Shown: positions 25,375-36,715, numbered from the stretch's first letter. The stretch: 64,000 nucleotides of DNA from Deuterostichococcus epilithicus (GCA_033439295.1 JAVTLE010000013.1:2108001-2172000); one strand, 5' to 3'. Program-made: numbers and translations. The notes: generated from the sequence alone by a model not told the origin.

Positions 25375-25996
25375 GCATTGCGCTGATCGCTGCGCGGAGG
25401 AGCTAGAGGGCTTGGGCTCGAGCTCTCAATGAGGCCTATCATCATCATGCTTTCGAGGCAGAGGGCACCTTGCTGTCGGGACTTTTGGGGTCGGCATGGG
25501 GGTAGATGGCGATTTCATTCTCTGTGTTTGGGTTTCGGAGTGATGTGCCATAGCGCTCGCGGAATCCTGCGATGGGAGCGGCTAGCTCAGGTGCCGGGGG
25601 CACTTTAGGCATGTTGCGCAGTCAGACATCCCGCAGCCTTGGCAGCGGGAGGTCAGGCCTAGCAGGTGTTTTTCAGTCCTTGGCTTTTGTTTTTGGCCTG
25701 CTTCCACCAGCATGCAGGGCGCCTCACGGCGTTTCCGGTCCCAGCGAGCCAGAGAGCTCGGCGCCTTGTGCGCAACTGGTCCTGTATGTCTGCGCGGGGT
25801 TTACTGGGTTTACCCGCGGGTGCTGTGGCACATGACTCTATGACTGGACATGGTTGCCGATGTCGTTTTGGTCTGCTCGACGCCCTCTCCGTTTGTTCCC
25901 TCAGCTTGTCGCTTGCTGTTGCGCATTCCGACCGCCTTCGGGCCTGTGCTATAGTCAGCCACTTGACTGCACAGTATGTAACCAAGTCCAAGTCCA
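25375..25996 (+). mobile_element. LINE 3' end: ORF C-terminus, 3'UTR and tail
   Basis: It starts inside the last ~20 codons of the ORF (CADRCAEELEGLGSSSQ), continues through the complete 3'UTR and ends in AAGTCC units at 25,996. It abuts, in opposite orientation, the 5'-most residues of the RT fragment to its left. That is the layout expected from twin-priming inversion of one insertion. Confidence 0.7.
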
Positions 25997-27057
25997 AGGC
26001 ATCGCGGTGGGCTCTCTGTTAGCAAAGCTGTACGCAGCGATGCTCAACGAGAGGCTCATGGAGTGGACCGAGCGCCACGGGCTGCGTGCCCGCGGACAGG
26101 CTGGCTTCCGGAGGGACCACCGCACCACTGACCAGGTGTTTGTGCTCCGCACGCTTATTGAGCGAGCCCGTGCAGACAAAAAGCCGCTGTATGTATGTTA
26201 CGTTGACTTCAAAAAAGCATATGACACCATTCCACGTGACCTGCTGTGGCACAAACTGCAACGCATCGGGGTGCATGGGGACTTCTTGCGGGCGGTGCAG
26301 GCTTTGTATGCGGAGGTGCCCATGGGGGTGCAGTTTGCTGACGGCATGTCTGCCACGTTCGATTCCCTGCTAGGTGTGAAACAGGGCTGCCCACTTTCTC
26401 CAACCCTGTTTGGCATCTTCATTGATGACTTCCAGGCTGAGCTCGAAGCCGGCTCCGCCGGCTTCGCCCTTCCCACACTGTCCGGCGTGCAGACGCCGGC
26501 GCTCTTCTACGCGGACGACCTGGCACTGGTGTCCACCACCGTCGCCGGCCTGCAGGCGCAGCTGGACCTCTTGCAGGCATACAGCAAGCGCTGGCGGCTC
26601 ACCGTCAACGTCATGAAGACGAAGGTGGTGGTGTACACCACCGCGCGTGGCGCGGTGGCGGCGCCACAGCTTACCTACATGTCCGCCCCCATCGAGGTGC
26701 TTGACACGTTCAGGTACCTGGGGGTTGACCTGCACAACACGAAGCCATTTGCTTCGAGCGCAGCGGACCGGGCGGCGTCCGCCCGACGCGCCGCGCTCGC
26801 ACTTGGACTTGGACTTGGACTTGGTTACATACTGTGCAGTCAAGTGGCTGACTATAGCACAGGCCCGAAGGCGGTCGGAATGCGCAACAGCAAGCGACAT
26901 GCTGAGGGAACAAACGGAAAGGGCGTCGAGCAGATCAAAACGACATCGGCAACCATGTCCAGTCACAGAGTCATGTGCCACAGCACTCGCGGGTAAACCA
27001 CTGCATAATCGCTGTCGTGATCTCGGGCTGCATGATCCTACACTGCTCATGCATCTC
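25997..27057 (+). pseudogene. Second LINE reverse transcriptase fragment (plus strand)
   Basis: The RT core is repeated here in the opposite orientation to the 22,648-25,374 copy, from GIAVGSLLAKLYAAMLNERL through motifs A, B and C to just past the region encoding ALHNRCRDLGLHDPALL. It is interrupted at 26,811-26,995 by a minus-strand 3'UTR copy, with the host sequence resuming after a CACT duplication. It differs from the other copy by a few substitutions (for example MKTK against KKTK). Confidence 0.75.
26811..26995 (-). mobile_element. Nested 185-bp LINE 3'UTR fragment at the palindrome's left edge
   Basis: Three hexamer tail units followed by a short 3'UTR segment sit inside the RT fragment and are flanked by CACT on both sides. 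The left arm of the giant palindrome begins at this tail (26,813); its mirror tail ends the right arm at 36,163. Confidence 0.75.
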
Positions 27058-27500
27058 TGTGATGCCGCAAAGCGCCCTAGCGCGCGGCAGCGCCCCCACC
27101 CTCTGGCAAGCATTGAAGACGGCAGCAAGACACGGACTTGGACTTGGTTACATACTGTGCAGTCAAGTGGCTGACTATAGCACAGGCCCGAAGGCGGTCG
27201 GAATGCGCAACAGCAAGCGACATGCTGAGGGAACAAACGGAAAGGGCGTCGAGCAGACCAAAACGACATCGGCAACCATGTCCAGTCATAGACTCATGTG
27301 CCACAGCACCCGCGGGTAAACCCAGTAAACCCCGTGCAGACATACAGGGCCAGTTGCGCGCAAAGCGCCGAGCTCTCTGGCTCGCTTGGACTGGAAACGC
27401 CGTGAGGCGCCCTGCATGCTGGTGGAAGCAGACCAAACACAACAGCCAAGGACTGAAAAACGGCGCGAGCTCAGCAGCAGCAACAGAGAGGGCATCAAGA
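27058..27500 (-). mobile_element. LINE RT upstream fragment with a nested 3'UTR copy
   Basis: Two short minus-strand pieces of the RT N-terminal region (27,058-27,133 and 27,465-27,500) are separated by a 3'UTR copy (27,134-27,464) that carries the tail at its left end. The host reads continuously across the insertion after allowing for an ACGG target-site duplication. Confidence 0.7.
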
Positions 27501-27983
27501 TCTGCCGCTTCTGGAACCGGCTGGTGGACATGCCCGACGCGCGGCTGTGTCGCTTGCTGTTGCGCATTCCGACCGCCTTCGGGCCTGTGCTATAGTCAGC
27601 CACTTGACTGCACAGTACGTAACCAAGTCCAGTCCAGTCCAGCTGACCAAGCAAGCCTTCCTCGAGAACGTCAGCATGGCCGGCCGCGGCGGCGGCATCC
27701 ACTCGGCCTGTTGGGCAGCCCAGGTGGCCTCGTTCCTGGACTTCATGTCACCCATTGTTGACGGTGTGCCGCAGCACATCGACCCTGACGCAGCCACGGC
27801 GGTGCTGCAGCGCCGACACTTTGAGTCGGTGAATGGCAGCGACGCCCGCAAGGTACGCGAGTGGCTGCAGATTCGGGGCCCTCTGGCTTTTGGTGCCTAC
27901 GGACCAGCTATGTATCTGCAGGCGGTGGCCTCCAGGACCGGCCGTGTTCGGATGGCGCAGTTGCGCACCGGCTCCCATTGGCT
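27501..27983 (+). mobile_element. LINE ORF C-terminal fragment with a 92-bp tail insertion
   Basis: Plus-strand C-terminal ORF text (CRFWNRLVDMPD, then LTKQAFLENVSMAGRGGG) is split at 27,547-27,638 by a 92-bp 3'UTR end with a variant tail (agtccagtccag). GCTG is duplicated at the edges. This is the shortest insertion in the island. Confidence 0.75.
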
Positions 27984-28917
27984 GGACTTGGACTTGGACT
28001 TGGACTTGGTTACATACTGTGCAGTCAAGTGGCTGACTATAGCACAGGCCCGAAGGCGGTCGGAATGCGCAACAGCAAGCGACATGCTGAGGGAACAAAC
28101 GGAAAGGGCGTCGAGCAGATCAAAACGACATCGGCAACCATGTCCAGTCATAGACTCATGTGCCACAGCACCCGCGGGTAAACCCAGTAAACCCCGTGCA
28201 GACATACAGGGCCAGTTGCGCGCAAAGCGCCGAGCTCTCTGGCTCGCTTGGACTGGAAACGCCGTGAGGCGCCCTGCATGCTGGTGGAAGCAGACCAAAC
28301 ACAACAGCCAAGGACTGAAAAACACCTGCTAAGCCTAACCTCCCCCTGCCAAGGCTACGGGATGTCTGACTGCGCAACATGCCTAAAGTGCCCCCGGCAT
28401 CTGAGCTAGCCGCTCCCATCGCAGGATTCCGCGAGCGCTATGGCACACCACTCCGAAAACCAAACACAGAGAATGAACTCTCCATCTACCCCCATGCCGG
28501 CCCCAAAAGTCCCGACAGCAAGGTGCCCTCTGCCTCGAAAGCATGATGATGATAGGCCTCATTGAGAGCTCGAGCCCCAGCCCACTAGCTCCGCGCAGCG
28601 ATCGGCGCAATGCCGCAGAAACACCCCCAAGCTGGCAGGGTCCTGCTGCATGAACGCCTCGACTGTGGCGTCGCCCCGGCTGAACAGCTCCACGTGCTGG
28701 AGGCGCTGGTCTAGCAGAGCAGAACACCCCCAGAGCATGTGCTCTGCGTCATCAACCTCGCCGCTGTCGCAGCGCTGACAGCTGCGCTGCTCGCGCGGCA
28801 GACCGGCCCACCGCCCTGTCTCCACCCGCAGCCAATGGGAGCCGGTGCGAAACTGCGCCAGCCGAACGCGGCCGGTCCTGGAGGCCACCGCCTGCAGATA
28901 CATAGCTGGTTCGTAGG
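27984..28917 (-). mobile_element. LINE 3' end: tail, 3'UTR and zinc-knuckle ORF end
   Basis: Four hexamer tail units at 27,984-28,008 are followed (minus strand) by the 3'UTR and the last ~115 codons of the ORF, ending at YEPAMYLQ at 28,917. There the sequence switches to the plus-strand endonuclease region. Confidence 0.75.
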
Positions 28918-30953
28918 CCACAGGGCTGCTCTGCCTTACTGCGTCTTGATGGCTGCATCGGGCAGGAGGAGGATGCATACATGTTTGCATGCTACATTCC
29001 ACCAGAGGGCAGCTCAGCACTAGCTGGGAAGGGACCTGCGGTTTGGGAGGCATTGAGTGAGGAGGTTGGGGCCACCTCGCGCTTGGGTCATGTCTTTGTC
29101 ATTGGGGACCTGAATGCACGCACAGCCACATTCCCGGATTTTCCCGGGACCATCACTCACCCCATTCGGGAGCCTTTCCTGTCCACCGGCGCCGAGCCAG
29201 TGCGGTCGAAGCGACACAGTCGCGACCCGCTGGCGCGGCCAAACCTGTGGGGCACGGAGCTGCTCGATCTGTGCATCTCCACCAGCATGCGCATTGCTAA
29301 CGGTCGTGTGTCGGGTGATGAGCAGGGACAGGTTACTTTTGTCAGCCAGAGTCAGGAGGGCAGCAGCCTCATCGACTATGTGCTGTCCAGCCCTGACGCC
29401 ATGCCCCTCATTCAGTCTTTGCAGGTGATGCCGGCGCCGGAGTCGGACCACCTTGCTGTGGTCTTGCAGATAGAGCGTTGCTCCGCAGCCAGCCCGACCT
29501 CGCAACGGCGGCGCCCGCGCCGCCGGCCAGCAATGCCGCCGCCGCCGCCGCCGGCTCCCGAGCCGCCGCGCCTTAAGACGGACGTGCAGCTGGCCGCATG
29601 GCAGGAGCTGCTGCGGCAGCCTGACTCAGTCATGGATCTGTATCTGATGGAGGTTGCAGCTTGTACTGCCGCAACCCCGGCAGACATCCATGAGGCAGGA
29701 CAGCAGTTCGACTCTTTCGTTGAGCGCACGCAGGCACAGGTGCTGGCGTCGCAGCCGGCCGCCAAGGGGCGGCGGCGCGGCGCCAAGGAGCAGCCAGACT
29801 GGTGGGACAAGGAGCTGGCCGACGGCCGGCGCGCAGCGCGGCAGGCCATGCGCAGTGATCCGCGTTCGCACGCGGCTCGCGCGGCGCGCGCTGAGTACCA
29901 GCGCGCGCTGCGGCGCAAGCTGAGCCGCTGGACGCGCAGCCAGGCCATCGCCCTCCTCACCCTGGCCCAGGCCAACCCGGCGCGCTTCTGGGCCAAATTC
30001 AAAGTTGCCAAGAAGCGTGTTTGCGCTGTGCCTGATGATGCCATGGCTAACTACTTTCGTGATCTGCTGGGGCAGCAGCCCGTCATCCCTTCTGATGTGC
30101 AAGAGGACCCGACAGCTGACGCCGGCGCCGCGCCACCAGCCGCAGATGGTTCCGAGTTGAATAGGCAGTTCACAGGTGCCTCTGTCACCAAGGTCATTGA
30201 GTCCCTGCATAGTGGCAAGTCAACTGTGGGTGTGCTTAAGCTTGATGCTCGGCTGGTGGACATGCCCGACACGCGGCTGACCAAGCAGGCCTTCCTCGAG
30301 AACGTCAGCATGGCCGGCCGCGGCGGCGGCATCCACTCGGCCTGCTGGGCAGCCCAGGTGGCCTCGTTCCTGGACTTCATGTCCCCCATTGTTGACGGTG
30401 TGCCGCAGCACATCGACCCTGACGCAGCCACAGCAGTGCTGCAGCGCCGACACTTTGAGTCGGTGAATGGTAGCGACGCCCGCAAGGTGCGCGAGTGGCT
30501 GCAGATTCGGGGCCCTTTGGCTTTTGGTGCCTACGAACCAGCTATGTATCTGCAGGCGGTGGCCTCCAGGACCGGCCGTGTTCGGCTGGCGCAGTTTCGC
30601 ACCGGCTCCCATTGGCTGCGGGTGGAGACAGGGCGGTGGGCCGGTCTGCCGCGCGAGCAGCGCAGCTGTCAGCGCTGCGACAGCGGCGAGGTTGATGACG
30701 CAGAGCACATGCTCTGGGGGTGTTCTGCTCTGCTAGACCAGCGCCTCCAGCACGTGGAGCTGTTCAGCCGGGGCGACGCCGCAGTCGAGGCGTTCATGCA
30801 ACAGGACCCTGCCAGCTTGGGGGTGTTTCTGCGGCATTGCGCCGATCGCTGCGCGGAGCTAGAGGGCTTGGGCTCGAGCTCTCAATGAGGCCTATCATCA
30901 TCATGGTTTCGAGGCAGAGGGCACCTTGCTGTCGGGACTTTTGGAGTCGGCAT
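28918..30953 (+). pseudogene. LINE ORF with the RT core deleted in frame (left-arm copy)
   Basis: The 635-codon ORF (28,981-30,888, open upstream to 28,918) begins inside an exonuclease-endonuclease-phosphatase domain: VFIGDLNAR-type text at 29,095 and the terminal SDHLAVVLQI at 29,448 are the characteristic motifs, but the N-terminal active-site part is missing. It continues into the pre-RT region, then jumps at about 30,250 from GVLKLDA directly to RLVDMPDTRLTKQAFLENV, losing about 1.2 kb that encodes all RT motifs, and ends with the CCHC knuckle and GLGSSSQ. The jump keeps frame and has no GT-AG ends, so it is a deletion or template switch rather than an intron. The protein could not reverse transcribe. 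Confidence 0.8.
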
Positions 30954-32016
30954 GGGGACTTGGACTTGGTTACAACTGTGCAGTCAAGTGCCTGACTATA
31001 GCACAGGCCCGAAGGCGGTCAGAATGCGCAACAGCAAGCAACATGCTGAGGGAACAAACGGAAAGGGCGTCGAGCAGATCAAAACGACATCGGCAACCAT
31101 GTCCAGTCATAGACTCATGTGCCACAGCACCCGCGGGTAAACCCAGCAAACCCCGTGCAGACATACAGGGCCAGTTGCGCGCAAAGCGCCGAGCTCTCTG
31201 GCAAGGCCAGCGGCATGGAGGCTTGTGAGAAAGTGCAGAGGAGCTTTTTGCGGGCTCTTCTTGGCGTGCGTGCAAGCACGCACAAGGCGGCGCTACTCGG
31301 CGAGGCGGGCCGCTTTGAGGCGGCGCACACAGCAGTGACGCTGATCTTGGACTTGGACTTGGACTTGGTTACATACTGTGCAGTCAAGTGGCTGACTATA
31401 GCACAGGCCCGAAGGCGGTCGGAATGCGCAACAGCAAGCGACAAGCTGAGGGAATAAACGGAAAGGGCGTCGAGCAGACCAAAACGACATCGGTAACCAT
31501 GTCCAGTCATAGAGTCATGTGCCACAGCACCCGCGGGTAAACCCAGTAAACCCCGCGCAGACATACAGGACCAGTTGCGCACAAGGCGCCGAGCTCTCTG
31601 GCTCGCTGGGACCGGAAACGCCGTGAGGCGCCCTGCATGCTGGTGGAAGCAGACCAAACACAACAGCCAAGGACTGAAAAACTCACGCTAAGCCTAACCT
31701 CCCGCTGCCAACGCTGCGGGATGTCTGACTGCGCAACATGCCTAAACTGCCCCCGGCACCTGAGCTAGCCGCTCCCATCGCAGGATTCCGCAAGCGCTAT
31801 GGCACACCACTCCGAAACCCAAACACAGAAAATGAAATCGCCATCTACCCCCATCTCTATGACTGGACATGGTTGCCGATGTTGTTTTTTGGTCTGCTCA
31901 ACGCCCTTTCCGTTTGTCCCCTCAGCTTGTCGCCTACTGTTGCGCATTCTGACCGCCTTCGGGCCTGTGCTATAGTCAGGCACTTGACTGCACAGTATGT
32001 AACCAAGTCCAAGTCC
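30954..32016. mobile_element. Palindrome spacer built of four LINE fragments
   Basis: In order: a minus-strand 3'UTR with tail (30,954-31,199), a plus-strand RT C-terminal scrap (31,200-31,345, EACEKVQRSFLRALLGV), a minus-strand 3'UTR with three tail units (31,346-31,855), and a plus-strand 161-bp 3'UTR end (31,856-32,016). The last piece is flanked by CCCCAT, a target-site duplication inside the minus-strand 3'UTR that continues into the right arm. The innermost ~160 bp on each side are related but clearly diverged, unlike the arms. Confidence 0.7.
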
Positions 32017-35000
32017 CCATGCCGACTCCAAAAGTCCCGACAGCAAGGTGCCCTCTGCCTCGAAACCATGATGATGATAGGCCTCATTGAGAGCTCGAGC
32101 CCAAGCCCTCTAGCTCCGCGCAGCGATCGGCGCAATGCCGCAGAAACACCCCCAAGCTGGCAGGGTCCTGTTGCATGAACGCCTCGACTGCGGCGTCGCC
32201 CCGGCTGAACAGCTCCACGTGCTGGAGGCGCTGGTCTAGCAGAGCAGAACACCCCCAGAGCATGTGCTCTGCGTCATCAACCTCGCCGCTGTCGCAGCGC
32301 TGACAGCTGCGCTGCTCGCGCGGCAGACCGGCCCACCGCCCTGTCTCCACCCGCAGCCAATGGGAGCCGGTGCGAAACTGCGCCAGCCGAACACGGCCGG
32401 TCCTGGAGGCCACCGCCTGCAGATACATAGCTGGTTCGTAGGCACCAAAAGCCAAAGGGCCCCGAATCTGCAGCCACTCGCGCACCTTGCGGGCGTCGCT
32501 ACCATTCACCGACTCAAAGTGTCGGCGCTGCAGCACTGCTGTGGCTGCGTCAGGGTCGATGTGCTGCGGCACACCGTCAACAATGGGGGACATGAAGTCC
32601 AGGAACGAGGCCACCTGGGCTGCCCAGCAGGCCGAGTGGATGCCGCCGCCGCGGCCGGCCATGCTGACGTTCTCGAGGAAGGCCTGCTTGGTCAGCCGCG
32701 TGTCGGGCATGTCCACCAGCCGAGCATCAAGCTTAAGCACACCCACAGTTGACTTGCCACTATGCAGGGACTCAATGACCTTGGTGACAGAGGCACCTGT
32801 GAACTGCCTATTCAACTCGGAACCATCTGCGGCTGGTGGCGCGGCGCCGGCGTCGGCTGTCGGGTCCTCTTGCACATCAGAAGGGATGACGGGCTGCTGC
32901 CCCAGCAGATCACGAAAGTAGTTAGCCATGGCATCATCAGGCACAGCGCAAACACGCTTCTTGGCAACTTTGAATTTGGCCCAGAAGCGCGCCGGGTTGG
33001 CCTGGGCCAGGGTGAGGAGGGCGATGGCCTGGCTGCGCGTCCAGCGGCTCAGCTTGCGCCGCAGCGCGCGCTGGTACTCAGCGCGCGCCGCGCGAGCCGC
33101 GTGCGAACGCGGATCGCTGCGCATGGCCTGCCGCGCTGCGCGCCGGCCGTCGGCCAGCTCCTTGTCCCACCAGTCTGGCTGCTCCTTGGCGCCGCGCCGC
33201 CGCCCCTTGGCGGCCGGCTGCGACGCCAGCACCTGTGCCTGCGTGCGCTCAACGAAAGAGTCGAACTGCTGTCCTGCCTCATGGATGTCTGCCGGGGTTG
33301 CGGCAGTACAAGCTGCAACCTCCATCAGATACAGATCCATGACTGAGTCAGGCTGCCGCAGCAGCTCCTGCCATGCGGCCAGCTGCACGTCCGTCTTAAG
33401 GCGCGGCGGCTCGGGAGCCGGCGGCGGCGGCGGCGGCATTGCTGGCCGGCGGCGCGGGCGCCGCCGTTGCGAGGTCGGGCTGGCTGCGGAGCAACGCTCT
33501 ATCTGCAAGACCACAGCAAGGTGGTCCGACTCCGGCGCCGGCATCACCTGCAAAGACTGAATGAGGGGCATGGCGTCAGGGCTGGACAGCACATAGTCGA
33601 TGAGGCTGCTGCCCTCCTGACTCTGGCTGACAAAAGTAACCTGTCCCTGCTCATCACCCGACACACGACCGTTAGCAATGCGCATGCTGGTGGAGATGCA
33701 CAGATCGAGCAGCTCCGTGCCCCACAGGTTTGGCCGCGCCAGCGGGTCGCGACTGTGTCGCTTCGACCGCACTGGCTCGGCGCCGGTGGACAGGAAAGGC
33801 TCCCGAATGGGGTGAGTGATGGTCCCGGGAAAATCCGGGAATGTGGCTGTGCGTGCATTCAGGTCCCCAATGACAAAGACATGACCCAAGCGCGAGGTGG
33901 CCCCAACCTCCTCACTCAATGCCTCCCAAACCGCAGGTCCCTTCCCAGCTAGTGCTGAGCTGCCCTCTGGTGGAATGTAGCATGCAAACATGTATGCATC
34001 CTCCTCCTGCCCGATGCAGCCATCAAGACGCAGTAAGGCAGAGCAGCCCTGTGGCCTACGAACCAGCTATGTATCTGCAGGCGGTGGCCTCCAGGACCGG
34101 CCGCGTTCGGCTGGCGCAGTTTCGCACCGGCTCCCATTGGCTGCGGGTGGAGACAGGGCGGTGGGCCGGTCTGCCGCGCGAGCAGCGCAGCTGTCAGCGC
34201 TGCGACAGCGGCGAGGTTGATGACGCAGAGCACATGCTCTGGGGGTGTTCTGCTCTGCTAGACCAGCGCCTCCAGCACGTGGAGCTGTTCAGCCGGGGCG
34301 ACGCCACAGTCGAGGCGTTCATGCAGCAGGACCCTGCCAGCTTGGGGGTGTTTCTGCGGCATTGCGCCGATCGCTGCGCGGAGCTAGTGGGCTGGGGCTC
34401 GAGCTCTCAATGAGGCCTATCATCATCATGCTTTCGAGGCAGAGGGCACCTTGCTGTCGGGACTTTTGGGGCCGGCATGGGGGTAGATGGAGAGTTCATT
34501 CTCTGTGTTTGGTTTTCGGAGTGGTGTGCCATAGCGCTCGCGGAATCCTGCGATGGGAGCGGCTAGCTCAGATGCCGGGGGCACTTTAGGCATGTTGCGC
34601 AGTCAGACATCCCGTAGCCTTGGCAGGGGGAGGTTAGGCTTAGCAGGTGTTTTTCAGTCCTTGGCTGTTGTGTTTGGTCTGCTTCCACCAGCATGCAGGG
34701 CGCCTCACGGCGTTTCCAGTCCAAGCGAGCCAGAGAGCTCGGCGCTTTGCGCGCAACTGGCCCTGTATGTCTGCACGGGGTTTACTGGGTTTACCCGCGG
34801 GTGCTGTGGCACATGACTCTATGACTGGACATGGTTGCCGATGTCGTTTTGATCTGCTCGACGCCCTTTCCGTTTGTTCCCTCAGCATGTCGCTTGCTGT
34901 TGCGCATTCCGACCGCCTTCGGGCCTGTGCTATAGTCAGCCACTTGACTGCACAGTATGTAACCAAGTCCAAGTCCAAGTCCAAGTCCAGCCAATGGGAG

Positions 35001-36163
35001 CCGGTGCGCAACTGCGCCATCCGAACACGGCCGGTCCTGGAGGCCACCGCCTGCAGATACATAGCTGGTCCGTAGGCACCAAAAGCCAGAGGGCCCCGAA
35101 TCTGCAGCCACTCGCGTACCTTGCGGGCGTCGCTGCCATTCACCGACTCAAAGTGTCGGCGCTGCAGCACCGCCGTGGCTGCGTCAGGGTCGATGTGCTG
35201 CGGCACACCGTCAACAATGGGTGACATGAAGTCCAGGAACGAGGCCACCTGGGCAGCCCAACAGGCCGAGTGGATGCCGCCGCCGCGGCCGGCCATGCTG
35301 ACGTTCTCGAGGAAGGCTTGCTTGGTCAGCTGGACTGGACTGGACTTGGTTACGTACTGTGCAGTCAAGTGGCTGACTATAGCACAGGCCCGAAGGCGGT
35401 CGGAATGCGCAACAGCAAGCGACACAGCCGCGCGTCGGGCATGTCCACCAGCCGGTTCCAGAAGCGGCAGATCTTGATGCCCTCTCTGTTGCTGCTGCTG
35501 AGCTCGCGCCGTTTTTCAGTCCTTGGCTGTTGTGTTTGGTCTGCTTCCACCAGCATGCAGGGCGGGCGCCTCACGGCGTTTCCAGTCCAAGCGAGCCAGA
35601 GAGCTCGGCGCTTTGCGCGCAACTGGCCCTGTATGTCTGCACGGGGTTTACTGGGTTTACCCGCAGGTGCTGTGGCACATGAGTCTATGACTGGACATGG
35701 TTGCCGATGTCGTTTTGGTCTGCTCGACGCCCTTTCCGTTTGTTCCCTCAGCATGTCGCTTGCTGTTGCGCATTCCGACCGCCTTCGGGCCTGTGCTATA
35801 GTCAGCCACTTGACTGCACAGTATGTAACCAAGTCCAAGTCCGTGTCTTGCTGCCGTCTTCAATGCTTGCCAGAGGGTGGGGGCGCTGCCGCGCGCTTGG
35901 GCGCTTTGCGGCATCACAGAGATGCATGAGCAGTGTAGGATCATGCAGCCCGAGATCACGACAGCGATTATGCAGTGGTTTACCCGCGAGTGCTGTGGCA
36001 CATGACTCTGTGACTGGACATGGTTGCCGATGTCGTTTTGATCTGCTCGACGCCCTTTCCGTTTGTTCCCTCAGCATGTCGCTTGCTGTTGCGCATTCCG
36101 ACCGCCTTCGGGCCTGTGCTATAGTCAGGCACTTGACTGCACAGTATGTAACCAAGTCCAAAG
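32016..36163. repeat. Right arm of the giant palindrome (~4.15 kb)
   Basis: This is the reverse complement of 26,813-30,955 with few substitutions and a 4-bp insertion near 35,565. It ends at the LINE tail (aaccaagtccaaagtcc) at about 36,165, after which unrelated SINE-like sequence begins. Confidence 0.9.
32084..33991 (-). pseudogene. LINE ORF with the RT core deleted in frame (right-arm copy)
   Basis: This is the mirror copy of the left-arm ORF: same 635-codon length, same partial endonuclease domain, same in-frame loss of the RT core and same C-terminal CCHC knuckle. Sharing the identical deletion junction shows that the deletion predates the inverted duplication. Confidence 0.8.
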
Positions 36164-36165
36164 TC

Positions 36166-36715
36166 CACATATGACTGCCCTGCTTTCGCATTGCTTCGGC
36201 AATCACCCATCGCTATCGATCACCTTCGGGTGACACTCCACCATCTTGATTGTGTATATGTGTTCATTTGATTCCACTTTCACAACCAACCTTCCGGTCA
36301 AAGGTTCTTCCACTTTTCACGCTCCACACACCCATAGAATGTGTGTGCAAGGTTTGAGGAGAAACGAGAAGCCACAGAAAATTGCGGCTGGAGGATCCTT
36401 GTTGTTGGTTGGTTGACGAACGTGCCGCTGAGCGCGTTGCCACCACCACCCCCACGTGGTTGGAAAACGGAAAAATACCCATGGGGTCTCGAGTTCGATT
36501 CCTCATGCGGACAAAAAAAGGAGTGAATTGGGTCATAGTCATACATATGACTGCCCTGCTTTCGCATTGCTTCGGCAATCACCCATCGCTATCGATCACC
36601 TTCGGGTGACACTCCACCATCTTGGTTGTGTATATGTGTTCATTTGATTCCACTTTCACAACCAACCTTCCGGTCAAAGGTTCTTTCACTTTTCACGCTC
36701 CACCACCCCCAAGTT
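36166..36715 (+). mobile_element. SINE-like tRNA-derived unit with a partial direct repeat
   Basis: A ~165-bp segment at 36,168-36,335 recurs almost exactly at 36,543-36,710. Between them lies a tRNA-like head with a good B-box match (gagttcgattcc, about 36,489-36,500) and a weak A-box-like string (gtgccgctgagcg, about 36,422). A tRNA-derived head followed by a unique tail suggests a SINE, with a 5'-truncated copy just upstream. The alternative is a small terminal-repeat element: the repeated unit can be framed to start TG and end CA. No protein is encoded. Confidence 0.45.

Larger units (their letters stand above)
26813..30955. repeat. Left arm of a giant palindrome (~4.14 kb)
   Basis: Every landmark from 26,813 to 30,955 reappears in reverse complement between 32,016 and 36,163, with coordinates summing to 62,972 (62,976 outside one 4-bp indel near 35,565). 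Only a handful of substitutions separate the arms by eye, for example at about 29,861 and 30,117. Both arms are built from LINE fragments and end outward in the LINE hexamer tail. Confidence 0.9.

Noticed and set aside
30226-30260. RT loss in the 635-codon ORF interpreted as a spliced intron
   Set aside because: Comparison with the intact RT copy shows no GT or AG at the breakpoints; about one base of microhomology favours deletion or template switching.
36398-36512. Possible functional tRNA gene
   Set aside because: The B box is good but the T-stem does not pair properly, the A box is weak and no acceptor stem can be formed, so a SINE head is more likely.
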